A stretch of 64,000 nt of DNA, from NCBI GenBank assembly GCA_914767715.1, contig OU612074.1:4791501-4855500 (forward strand), written 5' to 3'. The notes beneath the pieces are model-generated. The model saw nothing but the letters and a program-made list of their open reading frames with translations. It did no database searches and was not told the origin of the DNA. Of the stretch, positions 1 through 20,700 are shown piece after piece (the stretch's first letter is position 1; each line of letters opens with the position of its first letter). Both the position numbers and the translations under genes were made by a program. Source of the stretch: Membranipora membranacea (lineage: Eukaryota; Bryozoa; Gymnolaemata; Cheilostomatida; Membraniporidae).

Positions 1-6392
<6,392 letters not shown>

Positions 6393-7395
6393 CTTGAATA
6401 CTTTGTTGTCATTAGGAACCAATCAGAAAGCGTCTCTTAGGAAATTACAACATTTGATTGGTCCTTGTCAAGCAGTCACATGACATATGTTTACTAACAA
6501 TTGCACATGGTATGGTTTCACTTTGGGTTGAGTCTTTCTAACAAAGCAGCAGGTGGCTGGTTCATTGATTAGATGCAATTAAACCCAATTAGAGATGAGA
6601 TAACAAAGGGCTTACCTTCATCACTGCCCTATTCTCTCACATGTAAACAAATGTTACATTTGAGTTCCTTTATCAGAAGTTGCTGTGAGAATCAGTGTTA
6701 ACATCCTCAATCAATACTCATCTAATTTGGCCCACACAACTTTTTTACATTTCCAGTGATTTGAACTTTGTAAAACTTTTGTATTCTCAAGTGATACTGT
6801 CGCGCCGAAACTTGAAATGTGTTCACAAATTATGTACTGAGCTGTCATACTTTGATTCACCAGTAAACACCTATCAGTTCATTCGTTTGACCCGCTTGAT
6901 GGTCCGCTTCTCAACAGTCACAGCACATATGCGACCGTTAATTATCTAACAGGATGATGGGTCTATTAACATGAAATTCAGGGGGACTGATTTCCATCAG
7001 ACATCAGACATCTATCCAGAAATGTCCTGTAATTTTTTTGGAATTTTAGACGAGTTGAATGTCCAAATGGCAAAACACTACTGTTAGGAATAATAAGATG
7101 ATATTTCTAATTTCTCTTCACAACTCAGTCTTTATTCATAGCGCTTGAATATTATGAAATTTTACGCACAATAGAGGGTTATCATTAACATGGAGTAATA
7201 AATGTTATCTTTGGTACAGCATTCAAAAATAAGCTCAGTTTAACAATGGAACAGGGGCAAGATAAACTATAGGATTATTGAGCACATATACAAATATGAT
7301 TAGGTCGAACTCAAATAAAAACGGAATGCAAAAATAGAATTGTTACAAAAACTATGAAATATTTGAGCACTAGCAAAGGACAGTTTGTGGCGATG

Positions 7396-7470
7396 GTTTT
7401 ATGGACTCAAGAGGTATTTAGGACCGCTTGATGCTTTTATGAACCCAAGAGGTATTTAGGACCGCTTGAT
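7396..7470. repeat. 37-bp tandem duplication
   Basis: Two adjacent copies of a unit containing AAGAGGTATTTAGGACCGCT differ at a few positions. It is non-coding. No further copy was seen in the window. Confidence 0.8.
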
Positions 7471-8159
7471 GGTTTATACGAAGGGCTAGTGAATACTGTT
7501 TTTTTTTTAGCTCAGCACAGTCAGAAAAGGAGTCATACAAATCAAGTTAATCTTTGGCTTGGCATAGGCTTAGTACCCAACTCACTAAGTACTGCTTGAG
7601 GAGCGCCTTGCCCTCCAACCAGCATATCCCCAAAAAGTCAGGTACCTGCTAGCTTAGGCTAACTATGGATATGCCTCATGGAAAGTTACTGGATACATAA
7701 AAATACCAAAAAAGAATATTCTTCTAATTAAAGTCGGCACGTCAACTGGCAGACCAATGTCAAGTTTTATATAATAAACATTTCATACTTAACTTTGCAT
7801 AATGTCAGGACATTCATTGAACAAAAAGGTACAAGAAAAAAACACAACCAACCCAAAACGTGAGACAGACAACACCATTCCATATGTGAATAAAGCCTTG
7901 TTTTATGACACTATGAATCAAAACAGGTGATTGTGAAAATAACCATCCAGCCCGAAATGATTTCTCTTTATAAACCAAGGTATAAATGCAATATCTTGTC
8001 TACCCATCAAAATAAAATGCAATATTTATATAGAAATGTGTGCAATTAAACCATAAATACAACTCATTACAAACGATAATACAATCTGTGTTTGGCCCCC
8101 TTATTATTAGTATAGTATCCAGCTCTATAGCTTATATATCTGAGCAGAGTGTTCATGCA

Positions 8160-8183
8160 GGGAGGGTAGGATCCCACCCTCCC
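8160..8183. repeat. GC-rich hairpin
   Basis: GGGAGGGT, an 8-base loop AGGATCCC, then ACCCTCCC form a perfect 8-bp stem. It lies about 530 bp past the SLC44 stop codon on the minus strand, possibly in its 3' untranslated region. No function is assigned. Confidence 0.6.
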
Positions 8184-8713
8184 TCGCTGGTTTATAGAGT
8201 ATAAGTCTTTATCTTCCATAATGGTTCTCTACTCCCGTTATCTGTATCCAACTGGTTTATAGACACAATACGAGGAAATCAACCTTGCAATGATTGTCTG
8301 TAAACGACAAAAACGAATTCATCAACACTACAAGCAATGCCTTGAGCCATATGTTTCAGGACAGTGAGATACATGATTCTATACTGTGTCCACTTCGAAC
8401 TGACCTTCACCGAAGAAGTTAATACTAGCTAGTACTCTCTACTGTAAACAAAAATCAATAGTTGATGCAGCAGATGAAATACACACTACACTACACACAT
8501 TAGCTAGCCCTAATTCTCACTAGCTGAGGTGAGAGTAAGCCCATTATGTAAATATTAGCTTGACAAAAAATTTACTATTATTAATGCTTGAGCTAAATGA
8601 CGAACCTTTCCTCCTGCGACTACTTTATACCTCTATGATGATTTGGTTGTATTACATTCAGTGACATACCTAATTAATACTAGTTAGCGGTGGTGAGTAG
8701 TAGTTGGCATATC

Positions 8714-11700
8714 TCAGTCTTCTTTGTCTGCTCTGACGTTCTTCTTGCCGAGTATCTCCTTCAGCTCTTTACTCATATAATATGGCTTCTCCGCTGAACC
8801 ATCATTTCTCTCCAAGTCCTCCACTGTTAATAACATAGCATAAAACATTGAATAGGAATAATAAAAACACTGCACCATTGAGAGAATATGTCAAGGTCAA
8901 TGTCAAGGTCAGGGACAGATTTCCTCATCCCATTTTACTTCTCCTTTGCAGCACTCTGAATTAAAAAAAATATCTGTATATTGTGGATTTATTGTCAGCT
9001 AGTATGTAAATCTTCTGGGGTGCAATGGGACTGGGAATATTCCACCGCATGTTTGAAACCCTACCCGTCCATCAAGCATAGCTTGGTACAGCTGGTCCTA
9101 ATCTATTTTCTGGTAAGATACTTACAGAAGCAGAGGAAGAGGGTATCAACAGCCATCCCGTATACTGAGAAGAAACATGAGGCTATTACAAAAGCTCCGA
9201 TAGCTATTACCTACAATATAGTATGGACACCGTCAATATTGTGATGTGATATTTAAGGTTGCAAGGATTGCTTCCATATGGACACAGCGCAGTGCTGCCA
9301 TTGTATTTCAGGCATTTATATGAATGTGGCATTTACATGCATGTTCGTGATGAATGCATAAGCTATGTTTGAGCTCTGCATTATAAAGAATGAAACTTCT
9401 CTAAATGTAAATAGATTGTATTTTAAAATCAATCTTGCAGGAGTAAAATTGCTGGTCGTCATCCAATAGATAAATCAAACCAAATCATACCCAAATACTG
9501 AAAAGCAAGCAATCTGCTAGTACAACTGTTTGCTGGGCAAGTGTTAGCGTACCCATGTCATTGTACTGAGCAAAAATTACACTCCATCTGACATCATGTC
9601 TCCCTACTGGGAGATCATGTCTGACATCATGTCTGACATCATGTCTGACATCATGTCTGACATCATGTCTCCCTACTGGGAGATGTGAACTTACTATTAT
9701 AGGGATAAAGTAATAGTTGAGATCTGGGATGAGATTTGAGATCCAGTCAGGTTTAGTGATCAGAGGAGAGAAGATTGCATACGAGGCTCCGACTGTAAAC
9801 AATGGAGGACATGAAACACAACTACTCAGATAACTCCAAATTATCAGATAACTCCGATTGATAAGACAACTCATCACTCAGCGTGAGAAGATTTGTGATC
9901 ATATCAATAACAATATAGGCTGAGAACATCTTTGCACTGCATTATCCTCTTTGATTCATAAAATGTGCATATTTATTGCCTGTAGAACATCCCCTGCTGA
10001 TTTGTGTATCACAGGGGCAGCTGTTTTAGTTTGAGGGTGCCAACCAGTCAGGGGGAATATTGTGACAGTGTATTTCGCTGATATATACTGTCTCAACCTT
10101 CCCTCTGACAGCAGTCAACTCTCTTAAACAACAGTCAACACCCCAAACAAACTCCGCCCTTTGTCCTGCATAGTGTGTAGTTATGACTACATAGCTGCTC
10201 ATGCAGGCGGGACTTCCCTAGATAAAGTTTCATCAATTTGCCTGTATTCAGAGTTGCTCCCCCTCCACTGGTAAACGTGTCAAATTCAGGCAAATAGATC
10301 AATCTTGATCTAGGCCTTCTCAGACAGTAAGATTAATCAGACTGTCTGTCATGCAGTGATAAAGTGTACAGAGTTACTACAGCAAATAGAAGTTAGACAA
10401 CAAAACCAACTGTAACAGCGTGCGGCAAACTGGTGAGAGTGAGGCTATTAAAAAACACACGAACTCAAATCAACACATTCTAGTGAGAGGAAACTTATGA
10501 CACAGAAAACTATGTGACAGAGATAAGAACACGATGCAGACTACTGTAGAGTTGTTGCCTCCTATACCAAACTCTAAAAGGTATATTTTTAAGAGCTGGA
10601 AATGAGTGGAAGATATTTTTCTAGAAGGTTGGAGGTCCTGTGCTGAATTGTGGCCAGATGCGCGGAATCAGAGAATGGGCGATTAAACATTATAGTTGTC
10701 TAGAAAACAAGCAGACAACTCCTTTATATTCCTACTAAATTGGGGTAAGATTTTGTAGGGCTGAGTAGCTGTATGTTGCATGTCAGCATTTTGACAGCAC
10801 TTACAATTATAGGTACGAAGAAATAATTTAGCTCAGGTTCATATTCCTTTATAGCAGTCAGATAATTTCCTAGAGTTCCGTTGAAGAAGAAAAAGCTGAG
10901 CAACACTGTGGTAAGAAGAAAACAACGCAATCACAACATTATAAACTGCAATACAATGTGTTAGCTCTTATCTGATTGGCTATTGGGTGGGAGGGAAGAG
11001 CCAATGTCGGGTCAGATGGTACTTCCCTGAAAATACCTATTGAGATACAGTGAAAGTTAATCAGTTCTTTCACAATATCTTTGAGGCTCTCTCAGTGGCC
11101 TGACATTCGCTCTCTCCACCACCCAGCCAATCAGAAAGGAGTTACCACAATCAAAACAAAAGTGCAATAAAATGTGCGATGGTATAAGTCAAGCCTATGT
11201 GTCAGCTCTGAATGAGTTGGGTTATCTCAATTAGAGGCGACACATGGACTGGTGTAAATGATACAAACAACAAGCATTAAAGTAATAACAAAATAATTCT
11301 AATTATAAATAGAACACAACATCACAGCAAATAAAAGAGTTGGTGGTAGGGTGTGCAGGTTCAGTTTAAGAGTCTTGGTGTGCGTCACACACTATACATT
11401 AGTGATCATGCAACAAAGATAAACACTCTCCCCACAATCCACAAGCATTAAATGATGGGCAGCAATTCCATGTTACTCAAATACTGGTCATTAAAACATT
11501 GAATTTTTTGTAGAAGTTCACAAAAACGGATGATGTGGAAAATACAGTGAGGCCAGTTTTCCTGTTATACTAACTAACTAACTTACTAAAATTCAATCTT
11601 AGGATTATCTAATAGTGGACTGCTAAATAAAGTAACCTTAGGGGTATTATAATTATATAATATACATATATATTATATAAAAACCCTATGATAGTAACTC

Positions 11701-14700
11701 AGTTGTACATATGGGCCCACAGTTATGCCTAATATATCTACAAACTGTTAGTCCTACTCACCGAGTGCCGCTGTTACGACCAACTTCCCGATAAACATGA
11801 TAAAGTCCGTAACTTTATCTACTACTGCAACTCTGAAAGGTAAAACAATAACAACATAAAACAACAGTATTAAACAGATTGTCCACAGTTATAAGGGAGA
11901 CAGGAAGGCACTGCCTCCCCTAGATTGTTAAATAAAGTGCCTAAAAACAATATAACTAAACTGAACTTGCTTTGCCTCGGGACAAGACAGTGTTCAAAAC
12001 CCGTTCCAGTCCTAACTGAATTTGCATTGCCTTGAGCTCAAAATGAGGAGCTTACAGCAGCCCACCTTGTGATACTTATCGTCCTCCAGTTTTTTCGCCT
12101 TTCCTACAGTTTTTTTCTTTTACTACAACCTCCATGAACTAAATCTGGAGCATGCAATGCTTCCGATGAGGAAAATTTGACACGGTTGACGCTGACGGGA
12201 CTCTGATGGAGAAGCACTCCTAGGTTTAACAGAGTTCTTTTATTACGTTCATTAGCTTTCATTACTCACCTTACAATATTCCTCATAATCAAGAAGAAAG
12301 CATCTTTAGCTGCTGTGCAGAAATTCTTTCCATAAATTGCAGTCTAAAAAAATTAAATTTGATCAATATATCGATCACTTAACATGGATAGTATGACAAA
12401 AATCATGAAGTAAAAAGTAAAGTAAAGTAAGCACTGGAATTTATGTGTCACCATCTTGGGATCTACTACATGTACCACTCAGTCACGAGAAATATTTTCT
12501 TTGGATTCCCGACAGTGGATAAACTCAATGAATGTCGAATAAACTGAATTGAATTATAGAAGTATGTGAGGATAAGTTCTCTAGTGCTTGAAACACAGAA
12601 AGGGATTTACCACGAAGTAAGCGTACTTACTATGAAGTAAGTGTATTAACCACGAAGTAAGTGTGCTTACCATGATGTAGGCGTTTTTGTTGATCATCTT
12701 CATAAACTTCTCCAGACACCAGAAGCAGCACTTGAGACATTTGAGCAAGAATTTAGCGATCTCGTTCTCTGTTCCCTTTAGTTTTGCGTCCAGGTACTCT
12801 AGACCCACTCTGATCATCTGTATGACGGCGATTATAAACGCTCCAAATGCTATAGTACCCGTGTGGTAGCTGTCAAAATATAAGAGTACATATATGGTAG
12901 CTGTCAAATATATAAGAGTACCTGTTTGGTAGCTGTCAAAATATAAGAGAACCTGTATGGTAGCTGTCAAATATATAAAGGTAACTTTATGGTAGCTGTC
13001 ATTATATATGAGTACGTATATGGTAGCTTTCAAATATATAAGAGTACCTGTTTGGTAGCTGTCAAATATATAAGAGAACCTGTATGGTAACTGTCAAAAT
13101 AATTAATTACATTGCATTACATTACTATTTACATTTTTTTATCATATTACCTACCATCAAAAGACACCATACACATAGCAATAAATTTACTACCACTACT
13201 GATTCTATAGATTTAAGTCATTCCAACAAGAAATAGTGGCGGCAGAAATGATTTTCTAATAAACAATTCAGATTTTTTAGAATATGTTTGTAAATGACCT
13301 TAACTAGAGACTAGCCTATCGCGTGCACATCTGGTTTATGAATTCGTTCAGGTTCTAACCATGTTGGCAATAATAACAAATTTGAGTTAATTTAATCAAA
13401 TATTGTCCTATGCAATTTACTTGAACGTCAGTCTCTCACCGTGGCCACCTGCAGGAGCGGAGGTAAATTGGAGTCAGGGGGAGCTAAGGTTGTTAGGAGC
13501 CAGCTCATAAGTTTCTGTATACCCAAAAGGATCATATCAATAAATAAATAAATAACATGATAATTCTTTTTCTGTCAATCTACTATTAATAATTTTTTTC
13601 TTCATTCTTTTTTCTCTTTAGGACTTATTTAGTAAAACATTATTTTAAAATTATACCAATAAAGTATTAAAAAGTAAAAAAAGTAAATAGAGGAAAGAAA
13701 ATATCAAACTCACAAGAGAGTTCTCCCCACAGAGCCGAGGATAGGAAACACAGGCATGTGCTCTGATTTATCATAAGCCCAGTAGTAAGAAGCGAAAGCT
13801 CCAGCTAATACCATCTGTCCAAATCCTATAATCCAGTTCATAGTCCAGAAGAACATGAACAGCATGTATATCTACAATATTAAGATTATAACATTATTTA
13901 TAGGTTGTGATTCACTTCAGGATTTTTCTCCCGCTTTCACATCAGAAGACAACTCTAAGTGAGTTGCTCCTCAGTCCTCGTACATTGACACCTGACTGTT
14001 AACAGGGAGACAGTTATTTGAATGAGCCTATATGAGAGTCATCCTTCCTTGGAAGGCAAATCTACTGAGAGGGCATTATATCCACATATGTAAAATCAAA
14101 AATTGATATGATCATAAAAGTTAAATTCAAATATTTTTGTCTAGATTGTTTGTTTAATTTAATCCTCTCACTCCAGATATGTTAACCAAAAATAGGCGCA
14201 AGCTTCTAAAAATAATAAACCTGTTGGTTGTGGAAAACAATAATGGAAAAAGAGTATCTTAACTAAATATACTTCGAGTTTGAAAGTATCGTGAGTGAGG
14301 GATCTGTTAATCTGTTAATCTGAAAATCACATACATTGTTTAGGCCCGGAGGTTTGATTTTGAGTAAGCCAATTATAATACGTAATATGACAATGATGTT
14401 ATATCATCCAGGGGGTCTTTCAATTAGAAACAGCCAAAATCGCAATCCGATTGCTCACCTAGTGAGTGAGCATTACCTGCTAGGCTCTCGCTCTCAAATC
14501 GCTCAGTCAAATCAGTCAAATCGCTCAGTCAGATGAAACTATATAAATTCTGAGTGAGCGATTTGGAATCAAATTTGTCTAATTGGAAGACTAAGTGATG
14601 ATAATTTTGAGCCATGTCATAGAGATAACTTGCTTGAGTAAAGCATTTTTTTTCTAATTGAAATACCCCCATACTGACTCGGCACCACACTTACCTGTAG

Positions 14701-17700
14701 GTACGTGGTGTACTGTTCGACATCGTTCTTAATAAATGAGCAGGCTATCCCTATTGTGTTATTAGCATCTGGATCACAGGGTATAATGTCCTAAAACATA
14801 CACTCGGCACTGAAAATCTGATAATGTTTGACATAAGGGGATCAAGTTTGACACCCCTAAAGCTTACACTGGTGTACGTTTTTTGTATGTAAGCTAGCAA
14901 GAGGAGAGCCAAGGCGCACATAAAACAGCACAAAGCAGCAATATAGTCACACACAGTAAGCTTTTCCTGAACTGAAAGCGCTGCCGTCCATACCGCGCCG
15001 CCTTCCATACCACTGCGTAGTCTATACTTCAGCACTGAGGTATAAGCCTCAAGGACTAGTCCCTATATTCAGGATGCAACATGTTGATCACAGACTTACT
15101 ACAAGATTATAGTGAGCTTGCAAGACCTAGGATGAGCCCCCTTTTCTTACCTCCGACCCTTTGAATAACTGCTCAAGAGCATGAAGCCATGACGGCATTG
15201 GAGTAGTCTGATAGAAAAAGTAAAGTGTTTAAATCTAATAGTATAGCTTTAGATACCAGATCTCATATGTGGCTCTCTCACATTTTATTGTTATGACTCC
15301 TGTAGTTTATATGTTCAAATTCTGCCCAGATTGCTGGTAGTTTCATTTCATTATCAGTTACATCCCATCAGGCTGTTGCTTCAATGGAATGTCACTACCA
15401 GTGACCCAGGTAGGATTAGGGCACCTAAATTCCTTTTCCCGTGGGAGCGAACGATCATGGACAGTCTTTGTAACATGAAAGAAGGTAAGGAAAGAGATAT
15501 AACAATTGTTCCCCTCCCCCCCTGCTGTCTGACTCATCATGATATCACACCCCTTCCCTTTCTCTAGCATGAAACTATCTACACACACATGATAACTATG
15601 ACATCTGATCATAGCTAGCAGCCCCATGCTTCTTACCTTTGGACCACCCAGCTTAGGTAAGAGATGAATATATTAACAGCATAGACAATGAACAGTCACA
15701 TTTATCAATAATATCAGAGCTAAGAATGTCTATGTCATCTGCTACATCGACTATCCTAGAGGAGTAAAGTATTCACTGGAGGAAAAGCTTGCCAATTTTC
15801 GCATGCACGAAATAGCTAACATTTAAATAGCTAACTTTTGGGCTTGCTAACATTTACTCATCCTCTGTTACTTATATAGACTCCGATCTCTGGGGCACTC
15901 GACCACTGGACTAGAACCAACCACAGAAGGAGTATATATATATATATCATCAATAGATTTTAGTAGCCAGTAGATAGTACTTACCGTTGCCTGTGTGGTA
16001 GTTGAGGTAGCCGTCCAATCATAAGTCTTGTTGGTATCGAGTGCTGTGCTGTTAATAGAACCGTACACAGACCTGGATGTAGAAGCCAGGTACAGACATG
16101 TCGCACCCCAGTAAGCAACCAGAGATATCTGCAGGAGGAAGGGCCAGATAGGCCAGAGCAGTGTGAAAATCATCATACCGATCGCTCTAAAATGAACCAT
16201 AAACAGACTTATGTATGCATAAAAATGTTAACTACGTTGGCTGCTTGTGAACACTCATAAAAGAGAGTGAAAATGATGGAACAACTTTAACATAAGGTCT
16301 ACCGTGGACACATTTAATTTAGCCGGTTAAAATATCATTGGTTTAAATCGCAAGGTTTCATCCCTCACTGCATCCAAAAGAACGGGTGGCGAGATAGGAG
16401 GTGCCTGGTTGGCGAGGTCGCAATGTCTGCGCCGCACTCGGTTTCTAGGCAGATCAGAGCACACCTGAGGGTCAGAAAATCCCCAGTAGCTAGTGGACTG
16501 TAGTGGGATTCAAACCCATGGCCTTCAACACGCTGAAGACCGGCACTCTAACTAACATAGCAACTTCATACTCCAAAATGAATTATCGTACAGACCTGCT
16601 GCCCTCCTTGATGAGAGCGATAGCGATCTGGATTCTCTTTCTCAGGAATAGTACAATGAGGAGTAGGATTATACCGAGAGTAGCTGAAGTACATCCGAAG
16701 CCGAGCCAGGTCTTCTCCAGAGTGAGGTAATACGAGAAGTCGGTAGTGAATATCAGAGCTCCACTTGTCACATTATCATTCTTCATATCATAGTATGTAG
16801 TGTACGAATAGTACGAACCTACAGTGATAGACCCAAATGTGATTCATTTATGGTATTATTTCCACTGCGGGAAAGATTGCTTTGGAATTATACTCATGGC
16901 CTAAGCTGGACTTGCTATAATATAGCACTCAGGTTTCAAGCTGAATCTTGTATGCCCAACCAGTCAGCTTTTTCTTCGGCCTAGCACTGTAGACACTGAC
17001 TAACAAAATACTTTCAGAGCTCAGTTACATTAGGACACTACGGCTTCAAATATTTTAATATGAAGTATAATACTCACAGAATGCAAAGAGTCCGAAGAAG
17101 ATAGCGATGGTGAACCAGACCATGATGCCTGCAATCCACCTCAGTATAATAATCCAGAAAAACGATACAATCATAGACAAGCCTAACCCTCTACAACAAT
17201 AGTAACAATCATAAAATGTATGAACAACACAAGTTAGCTATCTCAACATTGTATAACAAACACATTATTTAATCTAGAGATTTCAGACCACGGCTCAATA
17301 AAGTTGTCTTCTCTTTTGTCATGACAGGACAACTCTAAGTGTAAAATGTAATGCAGAAAATATCTCTTGTTTTTGTTAGTTGGTACTTTGGCGGCCTGTT
17401 CTCCCATTGTGACGCTTGATGTTTATTAACCAGGCTGGTAGTTATCTTTTTGCTGACAGATGCACAAGGATTAATTATCGAATTCAATTCAAATTTAAAA
17501 CTAACCCGAGGACAAACCACTTGGCATTCATAACGTCTGATAGAATCTTCTCTCCATAATTTCTCAGCTCAAGCAACTTAGATACAAATCTAAAATATAA
17601 AAACTCGATGTATGTTATAGATCAAGGCTACCCTGTGTTTGCATTTTTGTATGTGTTAAAAAATGCGTAATATGATTGGAAAATACTGATAACCACATGC

Positions 17701-20700
17701 ATGAATGCTGTGATGAGATGAAAAGCAAAATACTTTCTTACAATGTGGCAGCCCAAATGCTGTGAAGTTGAATTCATTCAGGGACAAAACTCTTGCTGTT
17801 ATGAGTCCTGCAGTCTATTCATTCACACTCTGCGCCGATTGCTAGTGATTTCATTCCATTACCTGCCACCTAAGATCCCATCCCACATCAGGGTGGGCTG
17901 GGGTGTGGTTGTTTATGGAATGTCACTACCAGCAATCCCCATGCAGAGTAAGAGCATTTAGTACCATCTTCCCATGCACTTATTATTGTCCAGAAATATC
18001 CTGCACCCACAAACACTCACAAAGCTTTTCTCAGTTTCATATGAGACTTTTTTAACAATGGCAACATTTTTGAAGCAGTAAACATAAGCACGACATTTCA
18101 ATATTATCGAACCTTGGTTTGATAGAGAAATGAAAATAAACCAATACCAATTATCACTGGCATGGGTGGGGTTGATTATGGAGGAAATGTAACAAATCCT
18201 GAAAACATAACACAGCTTACCCAGATCCATCGAATATGTCCTGTACGGACACTGTGCTGTTAGAAGCGTCTCGGATCTCAGTGTCATTGGCCCCGCCCAC
18301 TGTAGCCACAAGGTCCTGAGCTTTATCTAGTGCTTCTGAGATGAATGACGGCAGGCAGCGCCCCAATACTGTAATCATCACAAGAACAACTCACAGTCAT
18401 TATGTGGCCTTGAGGTCCTTCCCCAGATGGTCAGGTGCGCTCACAGTTTGTAGGTTGGGCGGAGACATTTAGTGAAACAATGTCTTGAGGCCATCAGAAG
18501 AATTATACACAGTGTACCAGGTATAACCAACTTAGCATTTCCATACCGAAGTCATTTTTTGGAAAAGCGTGGCTTCCTTGATTCTCACTTATGCAATAAG
18601 TCTCTAATAAATTGGAGATGTTGAGCTCCTTCCAAGTTCACTAAGGGTCACTCCACACAAAAGTAAGCTTCACACATAATATCGACTGTCTGATTCTGTA
18701 CATCGGTACTTACGATCCCCGAAGACCGATCACACATTATACCGACTAGTACTTACAATCTCCACAGGCCTTCTGTGGTTGGTGCAAGTCCAGTGGTCGA
18801 GGCCTTTTCTCTCTTGACCGCTGGGGACTGGACCACTTGCACCAACTACTGAAGGCCTGTGACAAACTCTTCTCTCCCCCAACCCCAAACTGACAGATCA
18901 CACATAATGGTGTCAGTCGAGCCTCTCAGTACACCTGCACTCACCTTCCTCCTGTGGGTAGTAGTAACCAGCACAAGTCTCGTTAGCTATCAGCTCATCT
19001 AGAGCAGCAGATGTCGCATATTTAGCTGATGTCGGGTCAACGCCTACAACAGGTGTGTTAAACTATGTGTATATTGTTTATATATTAGATTATCATTATT
19101 TCATATATATATAGCAATAATGTTCATATACAAGTATGTTTAAATGCAATGTAAGGCAACCGAAACCGTCGTGACCAACAAGCAAATTATGAAGATAGGA
19201 TTCATGTTAAGAGTTTTTTTGAGTTTATGACCCAAATCACTAATTATTAGAATTCATGACCCTATTGGTTGGAACTGCGTTGAAATGATCTACAAGCAAG
19301 CGAGGGATTGATTTTTTATGATGGCTGGGAATTTTAAAAATATATATCCACATCTAGCTACGATAGACTTGAAAATCATAAATATGCATAGCAGCAAGCT
19401 CAATTTTTTTTGCATCTCAATTGTAAAAACTAAACTTTGTGTGGAACGATAGGCCAATACACACGCAATGCAAAAAAAATGGTCAGAGCACAAACTCTCA
19501 TTGCAGAACAAGTTATTTTTAAAACCTTATTTCTCATTTGCATCATTTCCTATGTGGTCCGGAAAAAGACAAAAACTCCACACAAGCATATATTACAGTT
19601 ATCCTATATTATGTCACTTTTTTTTACAATACTGGTGCGCCTGCTGTGGTTTTCTCAACAATTTGGTCATACTGAAACACCACAAGTTGGTGAAAACAAT
19701 CTATTTTAAGAAAATTCATTGCAATCCTCATGTTCAGAAGAAAGTACACATGATCACAATTATAAAGAGCTTAGTAGATTTTAACGTCCAGGTTAAGGCA
19801 CATAAATCAAACATTTTTAAAAAACAAGGTAGGGATAACTGATGTAATACTAGACCAAGTTTTAAGCGCTCAAACTCTGCCCGATTGAAGGTAGTGGAAT
19901 TGAATACCACTACCAGCAAGCCGGGCAGAATTGAGCATCTATACAAGGCAAACCCAATCTTGTTCACTGTTAATTATGTATCATTTAGGGTCATTTAGGG
20001 TTCACTACCATCATTCTTGGATTTGCTGGAATTGGGAACATATAAGTGTAAACATATTCATGATGTTATCGTGTATTTATTGTGTTATTTTATTTCGATC
20101 TCTCTTACCGTAGTCACAGATCATATCAGATCTTCCCTCTCTAGCAGTCACAGCTGCCGCACCGACAGCGCCGCCCACCAGCTCAGCTGCCTGCTCCTTA
20201 CCAAACTATAAATGTAATGATTATATTATTATATCATTTTTTATCATCTTATTGTAACGCTCAATTAAATAAACAAGGAAAAACTAGATTCTAACATCAA
20301 GTCCAATAAATTAGAACTTGGTGAGTTGTTTAAAGTAGTTTCTTCTCCTACTCGTTTTTTGTTTTGTTTAAGGAGTCAAAAGATTTACGCTACACCCACT
20401 TGCATGAAAACACCATATTATATCAGTATGTATATCATAATAATTCACAAAGGAGTGTCTTTTATCGAGTGAATATATTATCTGATTATCATTACCGTAA
20501 GAACAGCCTGTAATAGGGACAGACGTACTTTGCATTTATAGGAATTACGGAAAGAGGTTGCAAGGTCATCCATGCTGGTAATACTTATATCAAGTTTGAT
20601 CAAACGCCATTTCAGTTTAATTTTCTATTGCTACTCTGAAACCAGCACGTTGGGGAGTAATTACATTAAGCTCGATCTAGAATTCGCTTGGAATGTTTGT

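Larger units (their letters stand above)
6393..8713. other. Intergenic between AMN1 and the SLC44 gene
   Basis: No gene was recognised. AMN1 begins at the left edge (minus strand), so its promoter should lie just to the right of 6392. The SLC44 gene ends at the right edge, so its 3' untranslated region occupies the upper part. The stretch holds a 37-bp tandem duplication near 7396-7470 and a GC-rich hairpin at 8160-8183. Confidence 0.5.

Noticed and set aside
9597-9684. CRISPR-like short regular repeats
   Set aside because: Units are 12 bp and adjacent with no unique spacers; a minisatellite in a eukaryotic intron.
12864-13100. CRISPR-like array or coding repeat
   Set aside because: Units of 32 bp are contiguous and are copies of an exon/intron boundary; the open frame over them is not supported as coding.
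15358-15627. Open frames on both strands near 15.4 kb
   Set aside because: They overlap a foldback element in an SLC44 intron and are shadows of non-coding repeat DNA.
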